DNA of 64,000 bases from JALZKA01 sp033856515 (GTDB taxonomy: Bacteria > Actinomycetota > Thermoleophilia > Solirubrobacterales > 70-9): contig JAWVEY010000048.1 in NCBI GenBank assembly GCA_033856515.1, positions 103,832-167,831 of the forward strand, in the 5' to 3' direction. Positions 34,899 through 41,663 of this stretch are shown one piece after another; the first letter of the stretch is position 1; the number at the start of each line of letters is the position of its first letter. The notes beneath the pieces are model-generated. The model saw only the letters and a list, made by a program, of their open reading frames with translations. It did not search any database and was not told the origin of the DNA. A program made the position numbers and the translations under genes.

Positions 34899-34905
34899 GC
34901 GCGCA

Positions 34906-34911
34906 ATCCTA
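34906..34911 (-). promoter_or_regulatory. -10 box of cytochrome gene
   Basis: TAGGAT on the minus strand ends 7 nt before the GTG at 34898. Confidence 0.42.
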
Positions 34912-35020
34912 TCTTGCGGGACGGCACCGACATGCGTACCGACGCACGAAGTTTCAGGCTTGGATATGTTTAGAGCGGATTCGCACTAATAACGGCTGAG
35001 AAGGGAGTTGGAGCACGCAG

Positions 35021-35443
35021 ATGGAGGTCAGGGACGGTATGTCTGGGGTGGTCTTGACCGTAGGACCGGGACACACGCTTCGCGAGGCCGCGCAGAAGAT
35101 GACCGAGCGCGAAGTCGGCGCCGCGGTGGTGATCGACGATCAGCTTCCCGCACCGGGCGTTCTAAGTGAGCGTGACATTCTGATCTCGCTCGGCAAGGGC
35201 GAGGATCCCGACTCAGAGCGAGTGGGCGACCACTTCTCCGACGCGATCATCTCGGCCGCGCCGGATTGGAGCCTCGAGCGCGCGGCGATGGAGATGTCCC
35301 GCCGCCACATCCGCCACCTCGTTGTCGTCGAGGGCGGCGAGCTCGTCGGCGTCCTCTCGATGCGCGACATCATGCGCGTCTGGACGTCAGACGGGGCGAC
35401 ATCCAACATGACCTCGCCGGAATCGGAAGCCTCACACGCCTGA
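35021..35443 (+). CDS. Protein with two CBS domains
   Basis: A 140-residue protein consisting of a CBS pair: first unit about 5-60 (VGPGHTLREAAQKMTEREVGAAVVID, GVLSERDIL) and second about 70-125 (WSLERAAMEMSRRHIRHLVVVEGGELVGVLSMRDIMRVW). CBS pairs bind adenine nucleotides and act as energy sensors. It has no attached effector domain, so it would act on a partner. The ATG is preceded by GAAGGGAG, a genuine Shine-Dalgarno sequence, in contrast to most neighbours. Confidence 0.88.
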   Translation: MEVRDGMSGVVLTVGPGHTLREAAQKMTEREVGAAVVIDDQLPAPGVLSERDILISLGKGEDPDSERVGDHFSDAIISAAPDWSLERAAMEMSRRHIRHLVVVEGGELVGVLSMRDIMRVWTSDGATSNMTSPESEASHA

Positions 35444-35458
35444 GCGGCGCGGCATGGC

Positions 35459-35731
35459 CTAGGAGCTGGGCTCGGAGCTCTTGCGCTGAACTGCGGGCAG
35501 GACCGCCGTCGTCAGCTTCTGGCGGCGTGGAAGGCGGGCGACGCCGTCCTCGGTTCCGCGAAGCATCCGCACGACCGCAACGATCGCAACAATCGCGCCG
35601 ATCGCGCCGTACGGCCACCAGACGAAGATCCCCGCGATGACGGCGGCAAGGCCGAACGCGAGGAGCGCCGGGAGCCACGAGGGCTCGGGTATGTAGACGA
35701 GCTCGGTCGGCTGCGGATCTTCGTCAGCCAT
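35459..35731 (-). CDS. Small two-helix membrane protein
   Basis: A 90-residue protein with two hydrophobic stretches, LPALLAFGLAAVIAGIFVWW and GAIGAIVAIVAVVRML, separated by the short turn PY, and a basic C-terminus. It lies three bases after the 36-residue membrane protein and downstream of ctaB on the same strand. Position and size suggest a minor oxidase subunit (subunit IV-like) or an assembly factor, but I see no diagnostic motif. The ATG was chosen because the open frame further upstream is antisense/out of frame to ctaB. Confidence 0.6.
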   Translation of the reverse strand: MADEDPQPTELVYIPEPSWLPALLAFGLAAVIAGIFVWWPYGAIGAIVAIVAVVRMLRGTEDGVARLPRRQKLTTAVLPAVQRKSSEPSS

Positions 35732-35733
35732 CG

Positions 35734-35844
35734 CTAGGCGAGGTAGTAGTTCGCGAACATGAACGCGAGCGCGAAGACGCCGACCGCGATCGCAGCCGCG
35801 AACAGGCCGGTTCTGAGGTTCTTGTCGGCGAGTCGTCTGTCCAT
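35734..35844 (-). CDS. 36-residue single-helix membrane protein
   Basis: A very short gene. The product begins MDRRLADKNLRTG and continues with one hydrophobic helix, ending FANYYLA. The positive N-terminus and single helix resemble oxidase-associated microproteins and the N-terminal anchor of CtaG/Cox11-type assembly factors. A TAGAGT box 9 nt upstream of the ATG, and the next gene starting 3 bp after its stop, support expression. It lies between ctaB and the two-helix protein. Confidence 0.55.
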   Translation of the reverse strand: MDRRLADKNLRTGLFAAAIAVGVFALAFMFANYYLA

Positions 35845-35853
35845 CGGGGCTGA

Positions 35854-35859
35854 ACTCTA
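35854..35859 (-). promoter_or_regulatory. -10 box of the 36-residue protein gene
   Basis: TAGAGT on the minus strand ends 9 nt before the ATG at 35844; it includes the ctaB stop codon. Confidence 0.38.
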
Positions 35860-36786
35860 TACGGCGCGGTCGATGGCCATGGCGGTGAAGAGCAGGGCCA
35901 GGTAGGCGAGGGAGGAGAGGTAGAGGCGAAGGGCGGCCTGCCGCGACGGCGAGCGCATGAGCTTCACGGCGAGGACCAGAAAAACCCCGCCCAGGATCAG
36001 GGCTGAAGCGAGGTAGAAGCTGCCGAAGAGGCCCGTGGCGACCGGCGCGAGCGTGAGTGCGACCAGGAGCACCGCGTAGACGACGATCTGGCGGCGCGTC
36101 GACTCCTCGCCGCGCACCACCGGCATCATCGGCACGCCGGTCCTGGCGTAGTCGTCCTTGATCAGGAGCGAGAGCGCCCAGAAGTGGGGCGGCGTCCACA
36201 TGAACACGATCGCGAATGGATAGAGCGAGTCGAGCGTCAGGCCGCCCGTCGCCGCGGCCCAGCCGACGAGGGGTGGCACGGCGCCCGCAGCGCCGCCGAT
36301 CACGATGTTCTGCGGCGTCAGCGGCTTCAGCCACATCGTGTAGACGAAGACGTAGCCCAGGAGCCCAGCCATCGCGAGGACGGCCGACAGCATGTTGACC
36401 GTGAGCGCCAGCTGGACGAACGCGAGCGCGCCCAGGACGATGCCGAAGACGAGGCCGTGGACGGGCTCGATCCGCCCCGAGACGAGCGGGCGGGAGGCCG
36501 TGCGGGCCATGCGGGCGTCGCGGTCGCGGTCGAGGTAGTGGTTGATCGCGCCGGCGCCCCCGGCGGCGAGGTAGCCGCCGAGCATCGTCCACAGCACGGT
36601 CGAGAGCGCGAGGCCCTCGGGCATCGCGACCACCATCGTCGCAACGGTCGTGACGAGGAGGAGCGAGATGATCCGCGGCTTCGTGAGCGCGATGTAGTCG
36701 CGCACGTGCGCCATGAACGACGGGCGCGCCTCGGCGCCGTAGCGCTCGACCAGCCCCGCGTCGCGTGTCGCTGTCGCCGACTCCAT
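35857..36786 (-). CDS. ctaB: Protohaem IX farnesyltransferase (haem O synthase)
   Basis: Adds the farnesyl chain to haem b, giving haem O for aa3 oxidases. A 309-residue UbiA-family membrane prenyltransferase: YIALTKPRIISLLLVTT, the metal/pyrophosphate site NHYLDRDRDARMARTASRPL, and KPLTPQNIVIGGAAGAVPPLVGWAA with the second Asp-free conserved loop of CtaB. TPPHFWALSLLIKDDYARTGVPMMPVV is the haem O synthase hallmark. The ATG overlaps the ctaA stop, so the two haem A synthesis genes are coupled. Confidence 0.96.
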   Translation of the reverse strand: MESATATRDAGLVERYGAEARPSFMAHVRDYIALTKPRIISLLLVTTVATMVVAMPEGLALSTVLWTMLGGYLAAGGAGAINHYLDRDRDARMARTASRPLVSGRIEPVHGLVFGIVLGALAFVQLALTVNMLSAVLAMAGLLGYVFVYTMWLKPLTPQNIVIGGAAGAVPPLVGWAAATGGLTLDSLYPFAIVFMWTPPHFWALSLLIKDDYARTGVPMMPVVRGEESTRRQIVVYAVLLVALTLAPVATGLFGSFYLASALILGGVFLVLAVKLMRSPSRQAALRLYLSSLAYLALLFTAMAIDRAV

Positions 36787-37787
36787 CAGACGGTCACCGC
36801 CTTGGTGGACTCACCGGTGCCAGGCACGGTGCCTGGCACCGGGCGTGGGGCGGGGATTCGCATCAGGGTGGTGTTGGCGTAGACGATCGTTGCCCAGATC
36901 GCGGTGCCCAGGCTCAGGTGGGCGATGATCAGGCCGGCGTGCTTGCCGAGCCAGACGTTGGCTGCGCCCAGGAGGATCTGCGCCGCCACCAAGCCGCCGA
37001 CGGCCACGAACGACCGGCTTGGGGCGCGCTGCCGGATCGCGACTGCGACCAGCGCCAGCACTGCGAGCGCGGTCAGGTACATGAAGAGGCGGTGGACGAG
37101 CTGGATGTCGATGAGCCTGTCGATCCCGAACGGCATGAACTGATCCACGCAGCCCGGGAATTGTTCGCCACACGCCGTGTGGGCGCCCAGGGCCGGCTCG
37201 GTGGGCGTACCCTCGCCCTCTGTGCCGGCGACCAGCCCGCCCGCGACGATCGTCGCGAGGACGAGCACGGCCGTGACGATGGAGAGCGAGCGCAGAAGGC
37301 CGCTGCCACTCGCGCGCTTCGGCTCGGGCTCAGAAGCCAGGCGCCGGAGCGTGAAGAGCGTTCCCAGGAAGATCATCGCGAGACCAAGGTGCCCGGCTAC
37401 GAGGTACTCGTGGAGCCCCTCTTCGACGGTGAGTCCGCCAAGCCCCGCCTGCGCGAGGACCAGGACGCCCGCGGTGGCCGAGAGGCCGACGATCCAGCGG
37501 TACTCGCGGAGGCTTCGCCACGCGCGCCAGGCGACCATCAGCATCAGGACGGAAACGAGCCCCGCGGCGATCCGGTGGGAGTACTCGATCATGGACTCCG
37601 CCGAGTTGGCCGGGATCACGCCGCCCTCGCAAAGGGGCCATCCGTGCGTGCCCGAGCCCTCCGGGCCGCAGCCGAGCCCGGAGTCGGAGACCCGCACGAT
37701 TCCGCCGATCAGGATCAGGACGAAGGTGGCGACGATCGTGGCGGTGACGAGGCGCTTGAAGCGCCCCAGCTCAGCGGCCGAATCCAT
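36786..37787 (-). CDS. ctaA: Haem A synthase
   Basis: Oxidises haem O to haem A. A 333-residue membrane protein of the CtaA/Cox15 family: RLVTATIVATFVLILIGGIVRVSDSGLGC with the conserved GLGCGP/WPLC cysteines, IEYSHRIAAGLVSV (His ligand), GLTVEEGLHEYLVAGHLGLAM (His ligands), and the second-half VDQFMPFGIDRLIDIQLVHRLFMY and AHLSLGTAIWATIVYA. The C-terminal tail contains VPGTVPGT, the translated palindrome pair at 36817-36839. TATCCT ends 7 nt upstream of the ATG, inside the end of the degenerate subunit I gene. Confidence 0.95.
   Translation of the reverse strand: MDSAAELGRFKRLVTATIVATFVLILIGGIVRVSDSGLGCGPEGSGTHGWPLCEGGVIPANSAESMIEYSHRIAAGLVSVLMLMVAWRAWRSLREYRWIVGLSATAGVLVLAQAGLGGLTVEEGLHEYLVAGHLGLAMIFLGTLFTLRRLASEPEPKRASGSGLLRSLSIVTAVLVLATIVAGGLVAGTEGEGTPTEPALGAHTACGEQFPGCVDQFMPFGIDRLIDIQLVHRLFMYLTALAVLALVAVAIRQRAPSRSFVAVGGLVAAQILLGAANVWLGKHAGLIIAHLSLGTAIWATIVYANTTLMRIPAPRPVPGTVPGTGESTKAVTV
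36817..36839. repeat. Paired GTGCCWGGCAC palindromes inside ctaA
   Basis: The same 23-bp inverted pair as at 26251-26273, in the C-terminal coding part of ctaA, again read as VPGTVPGT. Confidence 0.9.
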
Positions 37788-37792
37788 CGGGC

Positions 37793-39721
37793 TCAGGATA
37801 CGGGCGGGGTGTCGGCGCCTGAGTCCGCGGCATCGTCTTCGACTGTGGGGTCAGACCCCTCAACAGGCTCAGCGGTCTCTTCCGCTTCGGTTTCGGGGTC
37901 AGACCCCGCGCTCGGTTCTTCCGCTTCCACTTCGGTTTCGGGGTCAGACCCCGCGCTGGGTTCTTCCGCTTCTTCGGAGACGATGTCCTCGGGGTCTGCG
38001 GTCGGGGTGTCGCCCTCGATCTCCGGCTCGGGCGGCTCGGTGGCCTCGAGCGGCTCGGGTGGGACGAAGGTCGCCTTGCGCTCGCGGATCGCCTCGCGGA
38101 TGTCGCTGAGCGGCTCGGCGCTGCGTACGTCCGGGACGGCGTCGAAGTTGTGCGCGGGCGGGGGCGAGAGCGCGAACCACTCGAGCGTCGTGCCCTGCCA
38201 CGGGTCGTGCCCGACCGGTCGGCCGCCACTGTAGGAGCGGACGAGGTTCACCAGCTCGATGAAGATGCCGACGAAGAAGAAGAAGGAGGCGATCGAAGCG
38301 ATCAGGTTGAGCGTCGAGACGCCGTCGTCCTCGAAGTAGCGGAAGACGTCGACCGGCTGCCCCGCGACCCCGGCGAGGAACATGGCGAGGCCGTAGGTGA
38401 GTGCGCTCACGAAGATCAGTGCGGCTGCGGCCTTCGCCGGCCCCTCATGGACTGCGCGGCCTGTGACCTTGGGGAGCCAGTAGTGAAGCGCCGCGAACAT
38501 CGCGAGGACGAAGCCGGTGATGACCAGGATCGTGTCCTGTTGTGCGGCGACGGTGTTTTCCAACAGGAGTCCCACGCCGACGACCGAGGTCGCGAGCTCG
38601 CCCGCGAGGCCCGTCACCAGCGCGACGGCGCCAGTGATCGCCAGGACGAGGGGAGCGCGGGTCGATACGGCTCCGTTCCACATCGTCATGGTCCAGACGA
38701 TGTAGACGAGGCCGATCGGGACCAGGCAAAGGATCGCCACGAGCATCGTGAAGAAGGCGAAGCCCTCCGCCAGCGGGCTGGCGTAGAGGTTCTGCATCCA
38801 GGCAAGGGTTCCAAGGACGCCGACGGCGACCAGCGAGCCCGCCACGGCCGAGTGGCTGAAGAGCGGCTTGCGCGAGAAGGTGGGGATGATCTCCGAGATC
38901 ACGGCCAGCGCGGTCACAACCATGACTGTGTGGATGCCGGTGAAGTAGAGCCAGCTCAGGTGCGAGAAGAGCATCGGCTCGCCGCCCAAGCCGGCGTCGA
39001 AGAAGACGCCGTCGTATTGGCGGTCGACGGTCAGCATGACGAGCGCCGCGACCATGGCTGCTCCGGTGATGAGCAAGACGTATGAGACGACTCGGGCAGC
39101 CCACGCGAGCACCGGCGCGCGACGCCATGCCATGCCGGGCGCGCGCATGTTCTTGAGCGTCGCGATCATGTTGATCGACCAGCAGATGAACCCGAGCGTG
39201 GCCAGGCCGACCCCGCCGATCCAGGCATCCACGCCACCGGAAGGCGAGAAGAGATCGTCCGACATGGGCGGTTGCGGGGCGAGCCCGGTCTCGGGGGCGA
39301 GGTAGAGGAAGCTGACGAAGTAGACGAGGGCCCCGGCCGCATACAGCCAATACGCGAGCTGGTTGAGGCGGGGGAGGGCAACGCTGCGGGCGCCGATCTG
39401 GAGCGGAACGATGTAGCCGAGGAGGCCGAGGACGAACGGCACCGCGAAGAGCACCGTGATCGAGACCATCGCGGTGGCCGACATCTGGGCGAAGATGTCC
39501 GGGCGCATGATGGTCGAGTCGGGGACGATCAGCTGGATGCGGGCCAGCGCGAAGGTGAGCGCCGCGATGGCGAGGAAGCTGAGGGAGGTCCCCATGAAGA
39601 GCTTTGCGACGACCTTGTGGTCGGCGCTTGTGGCGGCCGTGGTCCAGCCCTCGCGCCACGAGGGGATCTCGCGCGTTACCACCTCGGGGCGGCGCTCGGC
39701 GATCGTCGGAGGCGGGGTCAC
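37793..39721 (-). CDS. Subunit I-like haem-copper oxidase protein lacking all metal ligands
   Basis: A 642-residue polytopic protein clearly homologous to oxidase subunit I: SADHKVV, YIVPLQIGARSVALPRLNQLAYWL, MRAPGMAWRRAPVLAWA, VDRQYDGVFFD, VISEIIPTFSRKPLF, HYWLPKVTGR and the end DPWQGTTLEWFALSPPP. Aligned by eye with coxA in this window, every ligand is replaced: haem a His by Ala84, the first CuB His by Thr261 and its Tyr by Thr265, the HH pair by Gln310-Asn311, and HxH by Gln395 and Thr397. The frame is intact. The GTG start overlaps the stop of the subunit II-like gene, and ctaA follows after 5 bp. The last about 55 residues are acidic and contain GSDP repeats encoded by palindromes. Not an oxidase; function unknown. 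Confidence 0.9.
   Translation of the reverse strand: MTPPPTIAERRPEVVTREIPSWREGWTTAATSADHKVVAKLFMGTSLSFLAIAALTFALARIQLIVPDSTIMRPDIFAQMSATAMVSITVLFAVPFVLGLLGYIVPLQIGARSVALPRLNQLAYWLYAAGALVYFVSFLYLAPETGLAPQPPMSDDLFSPSGGVDAWIGGVGLATLGFICWSINMIATLKNMRAPGMAWRRAPVLAWAARVVSYVLLITGAAMVAALVMLTVDRQYDGVFFDAGLGGEPMLFSHLSWLYFTGIHTVMVVTALAVISEIIPTFSRKPLFSHSAVAGSLVAVGVLGTLAWMQNLYASPLAEGFAFFTMLVAILCLVPIGLVYIVWTMTMWNGAVSTRAPLVLAITGAVALVTGLAGELATSVVGVGLLLENTVAAQQDTILVITGFVLAMFAALHYWLPKVTGRAVHEGPAKAAAALIFVSALTYGLAMFLAGVAGQPVDVFRYFEDDGVSTLNLIASIASFFFFVGIFIELVNLVRSYSGGRPVGHDPWQGTTLEWFALSPPPAHNFDAVPDVRSAEPLSDIREAIRERKATFVPPEPLEATEPPEPEIEGDTPTADPEDIVSEEAEEPSAGSDPETEVEAEEPSAGSDPETEAEETAEPVEGSDPTVEDDAADSGADTPPVS
37795..37800 (-). 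promoter_or_regulatory. -10 box of ctaA
   Basis: TATCCT on the minus strand ends 7 nt before the ctaA ATG and overlaps the stop of the subunit I-like gene. Confidence 0.4.
37847..37952. repeat. Three GGGGTCAGACCCC palindromes in the subunit I-like tail
   Basis: Perfect 13-bp odd palindromes at 37847-37859, 37895-37907 and 37940-37952, about 45 bp apart, within the acidic C-terminal coding region. Each is read as the residues GSDP; the last two lie in a near-duplicated unit AEEPSAGSDPETE. Confidence 0.92.
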
Positions 39722-40566
39722 TCGCCCTCCTCCGTCGCGGAGTCCTCTTCCGAAGCCGCGGCGTCATCCTGAGCTGTCGCTGCCTCGTGAACGGCAGCCT
39801 GGCCCTCTTGCAGGTTGGTGTTGAGGCCCTCGATGTAGTCCGCGTACTCATCGGCCGAGACGACCCTCACGACAGCTCGCATGACCGGGTAGCCCGCGGC
39901 GCCGGAGAACACGGTGGAGCGCCCGGGATAGATGCCTTCCTCGTCGGCGATGAACGAAAGTTCCTGGGTCTCGCCTGGAACCGCCCAGATCTGCGGGCCG
40001 AGGGCGGGCACGAACCACGAATGGATGACGTCGGTCGACCGGATGTTGAGGTTCACCACTGTGTCGACGGGAACGACCAGCTCGCCGTAGCTGAAGATGG
40101 TCGAGATGCCCTCCGAAAAGCTGCCCTCTGCCTGCTCGGGATATCCGAAGCGCCACAGCCACTGCTGCGCAACCGCCTGGATCTCGATCTCCTCGGCACC
40201 GTCCTCGGCGGTGGCTTCCCTGACGCCGTTGGAGACGACGATGCCGAAGACGAAGATGGCGAGGGCCAGGGCGACGAGGCCGGCGCCGAGCTTGGCGATG
40301 AAGCCGCGCCCGGCGGTCAGGTGCCGCGGCTGATCGGACGGCCGTTCGCTGCGGAAGCGCCGCACAGCGACGACGAGGCCGCCGATGAAAGCGAGGCTGA
40401 TCAAGGTGGCCACGATCAGCATCACCCAGTAGCCGGTTCGCATGTCCTCGGCGTTGGGCGAGTGCGCGGCGTCGGGCGCGATCGCCCCGTTCGCGGGTTG
40501 CGCGAGCGCCAGCGCTAGGAGCGCTGCGAGAGCGAAAACAAGGCGACCGGGGATAGGGAACCTCAC
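39718..40566 (-). CDS. Subunit II-like oxidase protein lacking the CuA site
   Basis: A 282-residue exported/anchored protein. A signal-like segment (1-28) and two helices (about 46-68 and 92-112) are followed by the subunit II beta-barrel: AVAQQWLWRFGYP, VPVDTVVNLNIRSTDVIHSWFVPALGPQIWAVPG. His182 is kept, but the CuA loop reads GRSTVFSGAAGYPVM, with Ser217 and Ser221 in place of both cysteines, no Glu and no loop His; only Met229 remains. Loss of CuA alone would suggest a quinol oxidase, but the partner subunit I has no haem ligands. GTG start with TAGAAT 9 nt upstream; coupled to the subunit I-like gene by GTGA. Confidence 0.88.
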   Translation of the reverse strand: MRFPIPGRLVFALAALLALALAQPANGAIAPDAAHSPNAEDMRTGYWVMLIVATLISLAFIGGLVVAVRRFRSERPSDQPRHLTAGRGFIAKLGAGLVALALAIFVFGIVVSNGVREATAEDGAEEIEIQAVAQQWLWRFGYPEQAEGSFSEGISTIFSYGELVVPVDTVVNLNIRSTDVIHSWFVPALGPQIWAVPGETQELSFIADEEGIYPGRSTVFSGAAGYPVMRAVVRVVSADEYADYIEGLNTNLQEGQAAVHEAATAQDDAAASEEDSATEEGE

Positions 40567-40575
40567 GAGCGCCGC

Positions 40576-40581
40576 ATTCTA
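40576..40581 (-). promoter_or_regulatory. -10 box of the metal-free oxidase-like operon
   Basis: TAGAAT on the minus strand ends 9 nt before the GTG at 40566. It is the same hexamer and nearly the same spacing as at the canonical cox operon (27633). Confidence 0.45.
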
Positions 40582-40636
40582 ATCCGAAGGGGCGGCGCTG
40601 CTGCCCCCTCGGCCCCGAGAGACCCCTGAAGCTTCT

Positions 40637-40642
40637 TATACT
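40637..40642 (+). promoter_or_regulatory. -10 box of PAP2 gene
   Basis: TATACT ends 9 nt before the TTG at 40652, supporting that unusual start codon as the 5' end of a leaderless message. Confidence 0.45.
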
Positions 40643-40651
40643 CGCGCCCCC

Positions 40652-41623
40652 TTGCCCCGGTTTTTGCGTCCATCCAAGCGCCCCAGCCCCGCCCTCCGGA
40701 GCGCGGTACGGGGCGGCGCCGCGCTCGCGATCGCCGCGGCGATCGTCGTCCCGCCCCTTCGCAAGCGCCTGAAGATGAGGCCCGCCGCCACGGTGGCGAT
40801 CTCGGTCGCCGGGCCAGCCGCGATCGGCGTACTGTGGCCTCGCAGCCGCGTGCGGGACGTCGCCATGTACGCGCTTCAGATGTGGGGGTTCGTGATGGCC
40901 CACGAGCTTCCCTACGACGATCCCGACGCGCTCCGGCGCCGCCTCAAGATCGACTACCCGATCCGCGCCGACCGCCTGATTGGCGGTGGGGAGCTTCCGA
41001 ACATCCGGCTGCAGAAGGCGCTCGCCAACCCGGCCGAGCCGAATGCGCTCGACCGAGTCCTCACGGTCGCCCACTGGGCGTGGTTCTTCGTCCCGCACGT
41101 GACCGTCGCCTACATCCTGATCCGGGACGACGAGCAGCCCGAGGGCGCGTTGCGCTTCCCGCGTGCGGCCCGCCAGATGTCGGCCACCTACGACCTCGGC
41201 GCCGCCGCGTACTGGGCGCTGCCGACAGCGCCGCCGTGGTGGGCGGCCGAGAACGGGCATCTGTCAGAGCCGATCCGCCGGCTCATGGTCGACGTGGGGG
41301 AGAGCGTCTGGGGCCGGGCCTGGCCGAAGCTTTACGACTCGTTCAACGGCAACCCTTGGGCGGCGTTTCCCTCGCTCCACTTCGCCTCGTCGGTGATGGG
41401 CGCGCTCCTTCTTCGCGAGACCGGGCCCAAGGCGGGCGCGGTGGGCGCCGCTTATGCGGGGGTTCTAGGCTTCGCTCTCGTCTATCTGGGCGAGCACTAC
41501 GTGACCGACCTGGTCGCGGGCGCTGCCCTTGTCGCCGCCGTGCGGATCGGGGACCCGATCGCCGAGCCGGTGATGGACGAGGTGCGCTCAGCGCTCCACC
41601 GTTTGCAGCAGATCGCCGACTGA
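40652..41623 (+). CDS. PAP2-superfamily membrane phosphatase/transferase
   Basis: A 323-residue membrane protein. PSLHFASSVMGAL and GEHYVTDLVAGAAL carry the second and third PAP2 motifs (SxxH region and HxxxTDxxxG). The region AHWAWFFVPHVTVAYILIRDD places it near inositol-phosphorylceramide-synthase/phosphatidylinositol-type PAP2_3 proteins of actinobacteria. The N-terminal about 30 residues are very basic. Probably acts on lipid phosphates or phosphoinositol lipids at the outer membrane face; the substrate is inferred only. Confidence 0.82.
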   Translation: MPRFLRPSKRPSPALRSAVRGGAALAIAAAIVVPPLRKRLKMRPAATVAISVAGPAAIGVLWPRSRVRDVAMYALQMWGFVMAHELPYDDPDALRRRLKIDYPIRADRLIGGGELPNIRLQKALANPAEPNALDRVLTVAHWAWFFVPHVTVAYILIRDDEQPEGALRFPRAARQMSATYDLGAAAYWALPTAPPWWAAENGHLSEPIRRLMVDVGESVWGRAWPKLYDSFNGNPWAAFPSLHFASSVMGALLLRETGPKAGAVGAAYAGVLGFALVYLGEHYVTDLVAGAALVAAVRIGDPIAEPVMDEVRSALHRLQQIAD

Positions 41624-41663
41624 GGGCAAGCCGAGCGTTCGCGCCGCCACCGTCCCTGCGAAT

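Noticed and set aside
37793..39721. Subunit I-like gene as a decaying pseudogene
   Set aside because: The frame is full length, with no stop or frameshift, the structural motifs are preserved, and starts and stops are coupled to the neighbours; the ligand-free partner subunit also argues for selected function. Only a population or dN/dS analysis could settle it.
38150..39851. Long open frames antisense and out of frame to the subunit I-like gene
   Set aside because: Low-complexity Arg/Asp/Glu-rich translations without motifs, while the minus-strand frame has clear homology along its length.
39718..40566. Subunit II-like protein as an ordinary quinol oxidase subunit II
   Set aside because: Loss of CuA fits, but the coupled subunit I lacks every haem and CuB ligand, so the pair cannot be a working quinol oxidase by itself.
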